Assembly (NCBI RefSeq): GCF_033406955.1
Contig: NZ_CP137734.1
Location: 3,286,001 to 3,350,000 of the forward strand
Origin: Streptomyces violaceoruber
Lineage (GTDB): Bacteria; Actinomycetota; Actinomycetes; Streptomycetales; Streptomycetaceae
Length of the DNA stretch: 64,000 bases
Reading direction: 5' to 3'
Shown here: piece by piece, positions 43,248 to 51,718 of the stretch
Layout of the letters: every line of letters starts with the position of its first letter
Position numbering within the stretch: position 1 is the stretch's first letter
Notes under the pieces: generated by a model
Database searches by the model: none
Told to the model about the DNA's origin: nothing
Seen by the model: only the letters and a program-made list of their open reading frames with translations
Position numbers and translations under genes: made by a program

Positions 43248-44442
43248 GGCGTCGCACCGCAAGTCGCGTCCCACCGGTCCCCGCGTCGCGGGCATCCGGA
43301 CCCCGGCCCTCGCCACCGCGGCCCTCACCTCCGTCGCCCTGCTGTCCCAGACGGCGAACGCCACGCCGTCGGACGACCGGCCGACCCTGGAGGAGGTCGA
43401 GAAGAAGGTCGACGACCTGTACCGCCAGGCCGGGTCGGCGACCGAGAAGTACAACGCGGCCAAGGAGAAGACCACCAAGCAGCGCAAGAAGGTCGACACC
43501 CTCCTCGACGACGTCGCCCAGCGCACCCAGAAGCTCAACGACGCGCGCGAGGAGCTGGGTTCCTTCGCCTCCGCCCAGTACCGCACGGGCGCCTCGGTCC
43601 CGGAGACCGCGACGCTGCTGCTCGCGGACTCGCCGCAGGACTACTTCGACCAGAACCAGCTGATGAACCGGCTCACCGGCCGGCAGAAGACCGCCGTCGA
43701 CGACTACGTCACCCAGCAGTCCGAGACGATGAAGAAGCGCCGGGAGGCCACCGAGAGCCTCGAAACGCTCACCGACTCGCAGACCGACCTGAAGACGGCC
43801 AAGTCGACCGTCCAGAAGAAGCTCGCCACCGCGCGGGAGCTGCTTTCGGAACTGACCGCCGAGGAGAAGGCCCGGCTCGCGGCGATCGAGAGGAAGAAGC
43901 AGGAGGAGGCCGAGCGCAAGGCCGCCGAGCTGGCGAAGCAGCAGGCGGCGCAGGAGGACGCGGAGCGCAAGCGGCGGGAGGAGGCCGCACAGCAGCAGGA
44001 GAGCGGCTCCGGATCCTCGGGGACCTCCGGCGGCACCGGTTCGTCGGACTCCTCGGGCTCGTCGACGCCGGGCACCTCGACCGGCACCAAGGCCGAGAAG
44101 GCGATCGCCTTCGCCCGCGCCCAGATCGGCAAGCCGTACGTCTGGGGCGCCACGGGCCCCGGCTCCTACGACTGCTCGGGCCTCACCCAGGCCGCCTGGA
44201 AGGCCGCCGGCGTGACGCTGCCGCGCGTCACCTACGACCAGGTCAACGCCGGGACGACCGTCTCCGTCTCCCAGGCGCAACCCGGTGACCTGGTCTTCTT
44301 CTACGACGACATCAGCCACGTCGGCCTGTACATCGGCGACGGCATGATGATCCACGCCCCGAAGCCGGGCGCGTACGTCCGCGAGGAGTCGATCTTCTAC
44401 GACGGCGAGTCCTCGATCTACAGCGTGGTGCGCCCGGCCTGA
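43246..44442 (+). CDS. Secreted NlpC/P60 peptidoglycan endopeptidase, riboswitch-controlled
   Basis: 398 aa from TTG 43246 (MASHRKSRPTGPRVAGIRTP), with GAAGGAG 8 nt upstream. The N-terminal signal is TPALATAALTSVALLSQTAN (cleavage near ATPSD). Two long coiled-coil stretches follow (residues about 45-130 and 150-255, for example EEKARLAAIERKKQEEAERK). A Ser/Gly linker leads to the NlpC/P60 domain: YVWGATGPGSYDCSGLTQAA with Cys310, DISHVGLYIGDGMMIHAP with His358 and His370. The layout is RipA-like, cutting wall stem peptides, with the coiled coil probably restraining activity. The next gene follows by 26 nt. Confidence 0.94.
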   Translation: MASHRKSRPTGPRVAGIRTPALATAALTSVALLSQTANATPSDDRPTLEEVEKKVDDLYRQAGSATEKYNAAKEKTTKQRKKVDTLLDDVAQRTQKLNDAREELGSFASAQYRTGASVPETATLLLADSPQDYFDQNQLMNRLTGRQKTAVDDYVTQQSETMKKRREATESLETLTDSQTDLKTAKSTVQKKLATARELLSELTAEEKARLAAIERKKQEEAERKAAELAKQQAAQEDAERKRREEAAQQQESGSGSSGTSGGTGSSDSSGSSTPGTSTGTKAEKAIAFARAQIGKPYVWGATGPGSYDCSGLTQAAWKAAGVTLPRVTYDQVNAGTTVSVSQAQPGDLVFFYDDISHVGLYIGDGMMIHAPKPGAYVREESIFYDGESSIYSVVRPA

Positions 44443-44468
44443 TCGGCGAGGTACTTAGCATCGGGCGC

Positions 44469-45485
44469 ATGTCATCGGCCACCCATCCCTCCGCGCTGCG
44501 CACCTGGTGGGCGCAGCGTCCACCGGCGGCCGGGGCCGCGGTGATGGCGACCGGCATCGTGTCGGTCGCCCTCCATCTGACGGGCCGCGAGGTCCTGTCG
44601 CGGATCACCCTCGCCCTGGCCTGCGCCGCCTGGCTGATACTGGCGGCGAACTTCGTCTACCTGCTGCTGGCCGACCACGCCCAGTGGGTGAAGCGGGCGG
44701 GGACGCCGGGGGCACTCACCGCCGTCGCCGCGACGACCGTGCTCGGCACGCGGTTCTCGCTGCTCGGCTGGACGCTCCTGGCGGCGGTGCTGCTGGCGCT
44801 TGCGTCCCTGCTGTGGCCGTGGCTGCTGTTCCTGGTGGTGCAGCACTGGGGGCGGAGGATGCCCGGGGCGGTGTTCCTGGGCTGCGTGGCCACGGAGGGG
44901 CTCACCGTGCTCGCCGCCACGCTGGCCGCGGCCACCTCGACGCCGTGGCTGGCGCACGTGGCGCTGGTGCCGTTCTGGCTGGGGATCGTGCTCTACCTGA
45001 TCGCGCTGTTCCGCTTCGACCTGCGGCAGGTGGCCCGGGGTTCCGGGGACCACTGGGTGGCGGGCGGCGCGCTCGCCATCTCCGCGCTCGCCGGTGCCAA
45101 GCTGCTCGCGGCGGCCGGGACCGGCATGTACCTGTGGAACGCCGACGACCAGGCCGTCCTGCACGACGTGACCGTCTTGCTGCTCACGCTCGACCTCGCC
45201 TGGTACGCCGTGCTCCTGGCCGCCGAGATCGCCTGGCCCCGCCTGCGCTACGACGTGCGCCGCTGGTCGACCGTCTTCCCGCTCGGCATGACGGCGGCGG
45301 CGACCCTGTCGGTGGCCGCCGTCCTCGACGTCCCGTGGCTGGACGCGCCCGGCCGGGCGCTGCTGTGGATCGCGGTGGCCGGGTGGCTGGCGGTCGCGAC
45401 GGGAGCGGTCCTCCGGGCCCGCTCCGGGCTGCGGTCCGCGGACGCGGACCCGGGACCGGCCGTCAGGTCCACAGCACCGCGATGA
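44469..45485 (+). CDS. TDT-family (tellurite-resistance/dicarboxylate) transporter-like protein
   Basis: 338 aa, nearly all membrane helices (about ten), such as AAGAAVMATGIVSVALHLTG, TLALACAAWLILAANFVYLL, LLGWTLLAAVLLALASLLWP, WLAHVALVPFWLGIVLYLIA, VTVLLLTLDLAWYAVLLAAE and STVFPLGMTAAATLSVAAVL. The opening AVMATGIVSVAL and the FPLGMTA motif suit the TDT/SLAC1 group of anion or dicarboxylate transporters. The substrate is not known. It lies 26 nt after the NlpC/P60 gene, so it may share the riboswitch transcript, and its end overlaps the convergent gene by 23 bp. Confidence 0.82.
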   Translation: MSSATHPSALRTWWAQRPPAAGAAVMATGIVSVALHLTGREVLSRITLALACAAWLILAANFVYLLLADHAQWVKRAGTPGALTAVAATTVLGTRFSLLGWTLLAAVLLALASLLWPWLLFLVVQHWGRRMPGAVFLGCVATEGLTVLAATLAAATSTPWLAHVALVPFWLGIVLYLIALFRFDLRQVARGSGDHWVAGGALAISALAGAKLLAAAGTGMYLWNADDQAVLHDVTVLLLTLDLAWYAVLLAAEIAWPRLRYDVRRWSTVFPLGMTAAATLSVAAVLDVPWLDAPGRALLWIAVAGWLAVATGAVLRARSGLRSADADPGPAVRSTAPR

Positions 45486-45816
45486 AGATGTTGGCCAGGG
45501 TCAGCGCGCCCACCAGGCCGAACAGCGGCTTCTCCACCTTCTCCTCGTCGCGCTTCACGTAGACCAGGCCGAGGATCACGATCAGTACGGCGAGCTTCAC
45601 GCCGATCTTGACGTTGTCGACGGAGTAGTCCTGGGCCTGGTTGAGACCGACCAGGACGGCACCGGTGACCAGCATCGTCAGCGCGCCGTGCAGCATCGCG
45701 GGGGTGAACCGGGCCGCGCCCTGGCCCATCGCCTTCATCTGGGTCAGGAAGCCCCCGAGGAGCGAGGCGATACCGATGATGTGCAGGCCGACGAAGAGGT
45801 GGATGAGTACGTCCAT
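45463..45816 (-). CDS. Small four-helix membrane protein
   Basis: 117 aa from ATG 45816 (MDVLIHLFVGLHIIGIASLL). Hydrophobic segments are LIHLFVGLHIIGIASLLGGF, MLHGALTMLVTGAVLVGLNQ, IGVKLAVLIVILGLVYVKRD and LFGLVGALTLANIFIAVLWT. It is conserved-looking but I do not know the family's function. A longer upstream reading frame is low-complexity and lacks support. It converges with, and overlaps, the TDT gene by 23 bp, so the two transcripts would be antisense at their ends. No separate terminator is visible. Confidence 0.82.
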   Translation of the reverse strand: MDVLIHLFVGLHIIGIASLLGGFLTQMKAMGQGAARFTPAMLHGALTMLVTGAVLVGLNQAQDYSVDNVKIGVKLAVLIVILGLVYVKRDEEKVEKPLFGLVGALTLANIFIAVLWT

Positions 45817-46124
45817 GAGGCCGGAGCCTAATGAGGGACCCGACACGCCCGGACACCGGCCCGCCCCGGCGCTCCCATAACAGCTCACGTCCCCCACCCG
45901 CCCCCGGTCCGGCATATCGGTCATCACCCTGCGTGAAGACGCCGGGCCTCGGAGGGCGTACCGATCAGATGCGGTCGCCGCCCGATCCGCTGCCGCCACT
46001 TCCGCGCATCCCGTCACCGGACCGTTACCGACGCGCCTAGCGTCCTGGCCCAGGCAGCCGGAACGGACCGGAGCCGACCCGGCGCCGGCCGGAGTCGAGT
46101 CGTACGGAAGGACGTGGATCGCAG
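45817..46124. other. Gap between the small membrane protein and second NlpC/P60 genes
   Basis: A 308-bp divergent promoter region. I looked for ydaO-class conserved blocks here and found none. No gene, and no strong dyad seen. Confidence 0.4.
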
Positions 46125-47168
46125 GTGGGAACGCACCGCAGGCCGCGACAGCGCGCGAAGGGCGGCGGCAGAGCCCGTACGGCGGCCACGATCACCCTCG
46201 CGGGGGCGGCCACCGCGACGGGCCTGGGCGGGACGACCGTGCACGCCGATCCGCAGCCGACGGCAGCGCAGGTCAGGGCCAAGGTGGACAAGCTCTACCA
46301 GGAGGCCGAGGTGGCCACGGAGAAGTACAACGGCGCGAAGGAGAAGGCGGACGCCGCCGAACGGCGCCTGGAGGACCTGCGCGATGAGGCCGCCCGCAAG
46401 GAGGACCGGCTGAACTCGGCGCGGGAGGCGCTGGGTTCGGTCGCGGCCGCGCAGTACCGCAGCGGCGGCCTCGACCCGGCCCTGCAACTGGCGCTCTCCT
46501 CCGACCCGGACCGGTACCTCGACGGCGCCGCGTTCGCCGAGCGCGCGGGCAGCCGGCGGCAAGCCGAGGTGGGCCGCGTACGCAAGGAACTCCGCGACAT
46601 CGAGCAACTGCGCGGCGCCGCCCGCGTCGAGGCGGCCTCGCTGAGGTCGCGCCGGGCCGAGCTGAAACGTCACCGCGAGACCGTCATCGGCAAGCTGGAG
46701 AAGGCCCGCCGCCTGCTGTCCCGGCTGACCACCGAGGAACGCGCCGACGTCGGCGACCGGGCCTCTCGCTCGGCGCCGGGCCCCCGGGAGGGCCTGACCC
46801 CCTCGTCCCCGGCCCCCGACTCCCGCGCGGCAGCGGCCGTCGCCTACGCCTACCAGAAGCTCGGCAGCCCCTACGTGTGGGGCGCGACCGGTCCGAACGC
46901 CTTCGACTGCTCGGGCCTCACCCAGGCCGCCTACCGCGCCGCCGGGGTTTCCCTCCCCCGCACGACCTACGCCCAGATCGACGCGGGCCGCCGCGTCTCA
47001 CGCTCCGAACTCCTCCCGGGCGACCTGGTCTTCTTCTACTCGGGCATCAGCCACGTCGGCATCTACGTCGGCAACGGCCGGATGATCCACGCCCCGAACC
47101 CGTCGGCACCGGTCCGCGTCGCCCCGGTCGACGAGATGCCGTTCGCGGGGGCGACGCGGGTGGCGTGA
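46125..47168 (+). CDS. Secreted NlpC/P60 peptidoglycan endopeptidase 2
   Basis: 347 aa from GTG 46125 (MGTHRRPRQRAKGGGRARTA); the only purine-rich site, GGAAGGA, lies about 12 nt upstream, so the start is moderately sure. A signal-like segment (TITLAGAATATGLGGTTVHA) precedes a coiled coil (residues about 45-215: VDKLYQEAEVATEKYNGAKE, KRHRETVIGKLEKARRLLSR). The catalytic domain has YVWGATGPNAFDCSGLTQAA with Cys262 and ISHVGIYVGNGRMIHAPNP with His310 and a second His. It is a shorter paralogue of the enzyme at 43246 with strongly similar blocks (YQEAEVATEKYNGAKEKAD versus YRQAGSATEKYNAAKEKTT). No riboswitch is visible upstream. Confidence 0.92.
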   Translation: MGTHRRPRQRAKGGGRARTAATITLAGAATATGLGGTTVHADPQPTAAQVRAKVDKLYQEAEVATEKYNGAKEKADAAERRLEDLRDEAARKEDRLNSAREALGSVAAAQYRSGGLDPALQLALSSDPDRYLDGAAFAERAGSRRQAEVGRVRKELRDIEQLRGAARVEAASLRSRRAELKRHRETVIGKLEKARRLLSRLTTEERADVGDRASRSAPGPREGLTPSSPAPDSRAAAAVAYAYQKLGSPYVWGATGPNAFDCSGLTQAAYRAAGVSLPRTTYAQIDAGRRVSRSELLPGDLVFFYSGISHVGIYVGNGRMIHAPNPSAPVRVAPVDEMPFAGATRVA

Positions 47169-47269
47169 CGCCCCGAACCACGGTGCCCGGAGTCGCGGCA
47201 AGGGCTTCATCTGCCACCCGCGGATGCTCGCCGACCCGCCCGAAGGGCGTCCATCGCATTTTCTCCCGG

Positions 47270-48025
47270 TCACACCAGCCGTCGTGCCGTCGCCCAGCGG
47301 GTCAGCTCGTGCCGGTTGGACAGCTGGAGCTTGCGCAGGACCGCGGAGACGTGGGACTCGACGGTCTTGACCGAGATGTAGAGCTGCTTGGCGATCTCCT
47401 TGTACGCGTAGCCGCGGGCGATCAGGCGCAGCACCTCGCGCTCGCGCTGGGTGAGGCGGTCGAGGTCCTCGTCGACCGGCGGGGCGTCGGTGGAGGCGAA
47501 GGCGTCGAGGACGAAGCCGGCCAGGCGCGGGGAGAAGACGGCGTCGCCCTCCTGGACCCGGAAGACCGAGTCGACCAGGTCGGTGCCGGTGATGGTCTTC
47601 GTGACGTAGCCCCGGGCGCCGCCGCGGATGACCCCGATCACGTCCTCCGCCGCGTCCGAGACGGAGAGGGCGAGGAAGCGGACGGGCCGCTCGGCGTCGC
47701 TCATCAGGGGCGCGCAGCGGCGCAGTACCTCGACTCCGCCGCCGCCGGGGAGGTGGACGTCGAGGAGCACGACCTCGGGGCGGGTCGCGGTGATGACGGT
47801 GACGGCCTGGTCGACGTCGGCGGCCTCGCCGACGACCTCGACCCCGGTCTCGGCGGTCTGGCCGATCTCGGCCTGGACGCCGGTGCGGAACATGCGGTGG
47901 TCGTCGACGAGCACCACGCGTACGCGGCGCTCCCCCGCGCCGTCACCGGCCGGCTGCGCGGGCCGGGCCGCCTCGCCCGCCCCCGCCGTTCCCGCCGTTC
48001 CGTTCGCCTCGGTCGGGTCGCTCAT
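47270..48025 (-). CDS. LuxR/NarL-type response regulator
   Basis: 251 aa from ATG 48025, overlapping the kinase stop (ATGA). Residues about 34-150 are the receiver: VRVVLVDDHRMFRTGVQ, the phospho-acceptor in EVVLLDVHLPGGGGVEVL (Asp89), and FLALSVSDAAEDVIGVIRGG with a Lys in YVTKTITG. The C-terminal HTH is LTQREREVLRLIARGYAYKE and VKTVESHVSAVLRKLQLSNR. A much longer open frame upstream is an antisense artefact over the kinase gene. It is controlled by the adjacent PspC-fused kinase; targets may include the divergent PspC gene. Confidence 0.95.
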   Translation of the reverse strand: MSDPTEANGTAGTAGAGEAARPAQPAGDGAGERRVRVVLVDDHRMFRTGVQAEIGQTAETGVEVVGEAADVDQAVTVITATRPEVVLLDVHLPGGGGVEVLRRCAPLMSDAERPVRFLALSVSDAAEDVIGVIRGGARGYVTKTITGTDLVDSVFRVQEGDAVFSPRLAGFVLDAFASTDAPPVDEDLDRLTQREREVLRLIARGYAYKEIAKQLYISVKTVESHVSAVLRKLQLSNRHELTRWATARRLV

Positions 48026-49329
48026 GACGTCTTCTCCGCCCTCTCCATTTCCAGTTCGACCTCCGTGCCGCCGTCCGGCACCGCGCGCAGCCGCGCCGTG
48101 CCGCCGTTGCGCTCCATGCGGCCGATGATCGATTCTCTGACGCCCATGCGGTCGGCGGGTATCGAGTCGAAGTCGAAGCCGGGACCGCGGTCCCGGACGG
48201 ACACGAAGACCGTCCTGCCCTCGACTTCGGCGTAGACCTGTACGGCGCCGCCCTCGCCACCGTACTTGGCCGCGTTCACCATCGCTTCGCGCGCGGCCTG
48301 CATCTGTGCGCTGATCCGCTCGTCGAGCGGGCAGTCGCCGACGACGACCACCTCGAGGGGAACGCCGTGCTTGTCCTCGACCTCCGCGGCGTTGCGCTTC
48401 ACGGCCTCGGCGAGGGTGGTGGGCTCGTCGTCCTCGTCCTTGCCGTTGCCCTCGGGTTTGTACAGCCAGGAGCGCAGGTCCCGCTCCTGGGCCCGGGCCA
48501 GGCGGCGCACCTCGCCCGCGTTCTCCGCGTTGCGCTGGATCAGGGTCAGGGTGTGCAGCACCGAGTCGTGGACGTGGGCGGCGACCTCGGCGCGCTCCTG
48601 CGCGCGGATGCGCATCAGCCGCTCCTCGGAGAGGTCCTGCGTCATCCGCACCAGGTAGGGACCGGCGAGGAGGGTGATGCCGACGAGGACGGCCAGGGCC
48701 GCCTGGAGGACCGAGCCGAGGTGGGCGGCGGATCCCTGGAGGACGAAGATGCCGGTGACACCGGCCGTCACCAGCAGGACGCCCCCCACCGAGCGCAGCA
48801 GGGTGACCGTGCGGCGATGGCGTCCGACCTCGGCCCAGCGGGCTCGGCGCGCGTTGTCCGCCTGGCGCCAGACGAGGGCGACGCCGGCGCCGACGAGCAC
48901 GGTCGGCCAGAGGTAGGCCTTGGCGCCGCCGCCCAGGTCGACGTTGCCCACGAAGACCAGGGCGACGACGACCATGAGGAGCAGGGCGACTATCTGGCCC
49001 TTGTCCGGTTTGCGCGTGACGAGTCGGCGGCGGCCGTCGGGGCCGGTCTCGGAGGTGACGAGGGACGGCGGCTTCTGTGCCTCCACTCCCCCGACGCCCA
49101 GCGGCACGAAGAACCAGAAGGCGGCGTACAGCAGCGCGCCGAGGCCGTCGGCCATGAACAGGCCGACGAAGGCGAACCGGACCCAGACGACGGGCAGCCC
49201 GAGATGCCCGGCGAGCCCCCGCGCCACCCCACCGAGCCAGCGTCCGTCGCTGCTGCGGTAGAGCTTGCGCGGCGGCCGCGGTTCGACGACGGGTGCTGCT
49301 GCGGCTTCCGGCATGACACCGATATTCAC
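48022..49329 (-). CDS. PspC-fused histidine kinase
   Basis: 435 aa from GTG 49329, or 430 from ATG 49314; neither has a ribosome-binding site, so a leaderless start is possible. Residues 20-80 are a PspC domain (YRSSDGRWLGGVARGLAGHL, FVGLFMADGLGALLYAAFWF). Four further hydrophobic segments lie between 112 and 225. The HisKA_3 dimerisation region is AHVHDSVLHTLTLIQRNAEN (His254) and the ATPase part is AMVNAAKYGGEGGAVQVYAE and VRDRGPGFDFDSIPADRMGV. PspC-kinases of this type act in envelope stress. It overlaps its regulator gene. Confidence 0.93.
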   Translation of the reverse strand: MNIGVMPEAAAAPVVEPRPPRKLYRSSDGRWLGGVARGLAGHLGLPVVWVRFAFVGLFMADGLGALLYAAFWFFVPLGVGGVEAQKPPSLVTSETGPDGRRRLVTRKPDKGQIVALLLMVVVALVFVGNVDLGGGAKAYLWPTVLVGAGVALVWRQADNARRARWAEVGRHRRTVTLLRSVGGVLLVTAGVTGIFVLQGSAAHLGSVLQAALAVLVGITLLAGPYLVRMTQDLSEERLMRIRAQERAEVAAHVHDSVLHTLTLIQRNAENAGEVRRLARAQERDLRSWLYKPEGNGKDEDDEPTTLAEAVKRNAAEVEDKHGVPLEVVVVGDCPLDERISAQMQAAREAMVNAAKYGGEGGAVQVYAEVEGRTVFVSVRDRGPGFDFDSIPADRMGVRESIIGRMERNGGTARLRAVPDGGTEVELEMERAEKTS

Positions 49330-49349
49330 ACGGGTGCGGGAGCCGGGGC

Positions 49350-49462
49350 ATCAGGGTCGTTCCCCCACTCGCCCCTGATCTTCGGACCGCGGAAGGCGGT
49401 GCGGGGCTCGAACGCTCCCCGGGCACGGAGTCAGGGCCGATATCAGGGTCCGACCAGGGTCG
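49350..49462. promoter_or_regulatory. Cluster of TCAGGG half-sites between PspC-kinase and PspC genes
   Basis: ATCAGGGTCG (49350-49359), its inverted form CCCTGAT (49373-49379), GTCAGGGCCG (49430-49439), ATCAGGGTCC (49442-49451) and CCAGGGTCG (49454-49462). Repeated half-sites in a divergent promoter suggest binding by the adjacent response regulator. Confidence 0.5.
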
Positions 49463-49504
49463 AACCGGCTGCCGTCACGGCGCCGCGGCCGTCACCATGG
49501 ACTC

Positions 49505-50926
49505 ATGACCGATCACGAGCACGCCGCGACGGGTCCGGGACCCGGCTCCGGCCCGCGCCCCCCGCAGGGCGCCGGGCCGCAGGATGCCGCGCCCGCCGCG
49601 GATGCCGGTGCGGCCGGCCCGGGCGCCGCCGGCGGCACGGATGCCGCCGGGCCGACGCACCGGTTCTGGCGCGACCGGCGGCACAAGTCGCTGGCCGGAG
49701 TGTGCGCCGGCCTCGGAGGGCAGTGCGACATGGACCCGGTGATCTTCCGGATCACGCTCGCGGTCCTCTCCGCGACCGGCGGCATCGGCCTGATCTTCTA
49801 CGGCTTCGCCTGGCTCTTCGTCCCCTACGAGGACGAGGAGGAGAACGAGGTGCGCAAGCTGCTGACCGGCCGGGTGGACGGCCACGCGCTGGCGGCGGTG
49901 CTCTTCGCCCTGGTCGGCTGCGGGGTCTTCCTCACCATGCTGCGCAACGGCGGGGTGCTGACCTTCGCCGTCGTCCTCTCCCTGCTCCTCGCGGGAGCCG
50001 GGTACTGGTCGCGGCACCGCAGGGCCCCCGAACCGGACCCGCTGTCGGCGCAGGCCGTCGCGGACGCCCCGCCGGAGGCCAAGGCACCGCCGATCATGTA
50101 CACCTGGCCCTCCTGGTGGCGCGACCCCATCGTCAAGGACGGCACCCACGACGGCGGGACGGGCTACATGTGGGGCCCGCCGGACTCCGCGGAGCGCGAC
50201 ATCGCGGCGGCCGTCAACATCGGCCGCGGCATCCCGGGCCGCCGCGACCGCGCCACCGCGGGCGACCGGCACTCCTGGTCCGCGCAGACCCGCGGCCCCC
50301 GCGGCATCGGCGGCTGGGTGTTCCTCCTGGCCCTGCTCGCCGGTTTCCTCGGGGCCCGGCTGACCTGGGACGACCACCCGCTCGGCACGAGCCTGCAGAC
50401 CGGCCTGGCGTGCGCGCTGGCGGTCTTCGGCCTCGGTATCGCGGTCAGTTCCTTCCTCGGGCGCACGGGAGCCGGTTCGATCTTCCTGGCCGTCATCACG
50501 GCGGGCCTGCTGGCCGGGTCGGCCGCCGTCCCGGAGAACGTGGGCACCGACTGGGTGCGGACCACCTGGAAGCCCGTGGTGGCGGCCGACGTCCGCGACC
50601 AGTACGACCTCGGCACGGGCAGCGGCACCCTCGACCTGTCCCGCCTCGACCTGGCCGAGGGGCAGACGGTGACCACCCGGGCCGACGTGGGCATGGGCCG
50701 AATACGGGTCGTCGTGCCGCCGGACGTGACCGTGCGGCTGTACGTCGAGGTGGGGGTGGGCGACATCCAGCTGCCCGGCGACAACGAGAAGGACGTGGAC
50801 GTGGCACCGGGCAAGCACAAGGAGATCACCTTGCCCCCCGCCGAGGGCGGCAAGAGCTCCGGCACGCTCGACCTCGACCTCCAGGTCGGCGTCGGCCAGG
50901 CGGAGGTGTCCCGTGCTGCGTCATAG
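49505..50926 (+). CDS. PspC-domain membrane protein with LiaF/DUF4097-like C-terminus
   Basis: 473 aa, start MTDHEHAATGPGPGSGPRPP. Residues about 50-115 form a PspC domain (RFWRDRRHKSLAGVCAGLGG, ITLAVLSATGGIGLIFYGFA, WLFVPYEDEEE). Helices follow: LAAVLFALVGCGVFLTML, TFAVVLSLLLAGAGYW, WVFLLALLAGFLGA, LACALAVFGLGIAVSSF and IFLAVITAGLLAGSAAV. The C-terminal ~130 residues are beta-rich (SGTLDLSRLDLAEGQTVTTR, VGMGRIRVVVPPDVTVRLYV), like LiaF or adhesin-type DUF4097 repeats. It probably senses envelope stress or restrains the facing two-component system. The next small gene overlaps by 14 nt. Confidence 0.9.
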   Translation: MTDHEHAATGPGPGSGPRPPQGAGPQDAAPAADAGAAGPGAAGGTDAAGPTHRFWRDRRHKSLAGVCAGLGGQCDMDPVIFRITLAVLSATGGIGLIFYGFAWLFVPYEDEEENEVRKLLTGRVDGHALAAVLFALVGCGVFLTMLRNGGVLTFAVVLSLLLAGAGYWSRHRRAPEPDPLSAQAVADAPPEAKAPPIMYTWPSWWRDPIVKDGTHDGGTGYMWGPPDSAERDIAAAVNIGRGIPGRRDRATAGDRHSWSAQTRGPRGIGGWVFLLALLAGFLGARLTWDDHPLGTSLQTGLACALAVFGLGIAVSSFLGRTGAGSIFLAVITAGLLAGSAAVPENVGTDWVRTTWKPVVAADVRDQYDLGTGSGTLDLSRLDLAEGQTVTTRADVGMGRIRVVVPPDVTVRLYVEVGVGDIQLPGDNEKDVDVAPGKHKEITLPPAEGGKSSGTLDLDLQVGVGQAEVSRAAS

Positions 50927-51140
50927 GTTCCAGCCCGGACGTCTGGTGGCCGGTGTCTTCCTGATGCTGGCCGGCGTCATCTACGCGGGCGACGCGGGCG
51001 GTCTCTGGGAGACGCCGTGGTTCGTGGTGGTCCCCGTCGTCAACGGCGGGCTCTGCCTGGCGGGCGTGGTCGGGATGGTGGCCCGGTCCGCGCACCGGCG
51101 CCGCGCGGAGCTCCACACGGCGCCGCCGGACGGAACCTAG
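50913..51140 (+). CDS. Small two-helix membrane protein
   Basis: 75 aa from GTG 50913 (MLRHRFQPGRLVAGVFLMLA), with GGAGG inside the preceding gene 5-6 nt upstream. Two membrane segments: LVAGVFLMLAGVIYAGDAGG and FVVVPVVNGGLCLAGVVGMV, then a basic tail. It is translationally coupled to the PspC/LiaF-like gene and probably works with it. Its stop codon lies in the first of three 27-bp repeats. Confidence 0.85.
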   Translation: MLRHRFQPGRLVAGVFLMLAGVIYAGDAGGLWETPWFVVVPVVNGGLCLAGVVGMVARSAHRRRAELHTAPPDGT

Positions 51141-51201
51141 CGGTACCCGCCGCCGGACGGAACCTAGCGGTACCCGCCGCCGGACGGGACCTAGCGGTAC
51201 C
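51121..51201. repeat. Three 27-bp tandem repeats spanning two convergent stop codons
   Basis: Units 51121-51147, 51148-51174 and 51175-51201 are identical but for one base in the third. Each carries CCTAG, a stop on both strands. The first gives the plus-strand gene its TAG (51138-51140) and the third gives the minus-strand gene its TAG (51193-51191). Confidence 0.95.
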
Positions 51202-51718
51202 CGCCCGTCCGCCGCCTGCGCCGGGAGCGCAGCAGGGCGTCCAGGGACAGCAGCGGGGCGCCCGCGAGGACGAGGGGGAGCCAGGCCATCAGATAGGCGA
51301 GGTCGTTGCCGTAGTAGTAGGGGTCGGAGGCCCAGCTGACGGTCAGCCACAGGCTGAGCGAGATCAGGGCACCGCCCAGCGCCGCCAGGCGCGTGAGCAG
51401 CCCGAGCAGGGTGCCGATGCCGACGGCCAGCTCGCCCAGCGCGATGGCGTACCCGAAACCGGGCGGGTTCTTCAGCGCGAGGTCGACCAGGGCGGGGACG
51501 GCCGAGGAGTCCCGCACGGTACGCATCATGTCGCCGACGGAACCGGCGCCGGAGTCCTTCATGAAGGCGCTGTCGGTCAGCTTGTCCAGACCGGCGTAGA
51601 CGAAGGTGACGCCGAGGAAGATCCGCAGGGGCAGAAGGGCGTACCGGGCGGCGTGGTCCCGCCAGTCGCCCCCGCTCCCGGGTGAGATGTGCACATCCGT
51701 CCGCATACCGTGCGTCAT
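51191..51718 (-). CDS. DoxX-family membrane protein
   Basis: 175 aa from ATG 51718 (MTHGMRTDVHISPGSGGDWR), with GAGGCGG about 10 nt upstream; the frame's earlier codons lack support. Four hydrophobic segments: YALLPLRIFLGVTFVYAGLD, YAIALGELAVGIGTLLGLL, LAALGGALISLSLWLTVSWA and AYLMAWLPLVLAGAPLLSLD. The DoxX hallmark RIFLGVTFVYAGLDKL and the Gly-Glu-Leu-Ala motif are present. DoxX proteins are linked to quinone/thiol redox or terminal oxidase-like complexes; the role here is unknown. It converges on the PspC unit across the 27-bp repeats. Confidence 0.9.
   Translation of the reverse strand: MTHGMRTDVHISPGSGGDWRDHAARYALLPLRIFLGVTFVYAGLDKLTDSAFMKDSGAGSVGDMMRTVRDSSAVPALVDLALKNPPGFGYAIALGELAVGIGTLLGLLTRLAALGGALISLSLWLTVSWASDPYYYGNDLAYLMAWLPLVLAGAPLLSLDALLRSRRRRRTGGYR

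Noticed and set aside
45817-46124. A second c-di-AMP riboswitch before NlpC/P60 gene 2
   Set aside because: The conserved ydaO blocks (GGGGTGAATC, ACAGCTAACC) are absent.
47270-49426. A 718-codon reading of the response regulator
   Set aside because: The extension reads through the PspC-kinase gene in another frame; the receiver begins at ATG 48025, coupled to the kinase stop.
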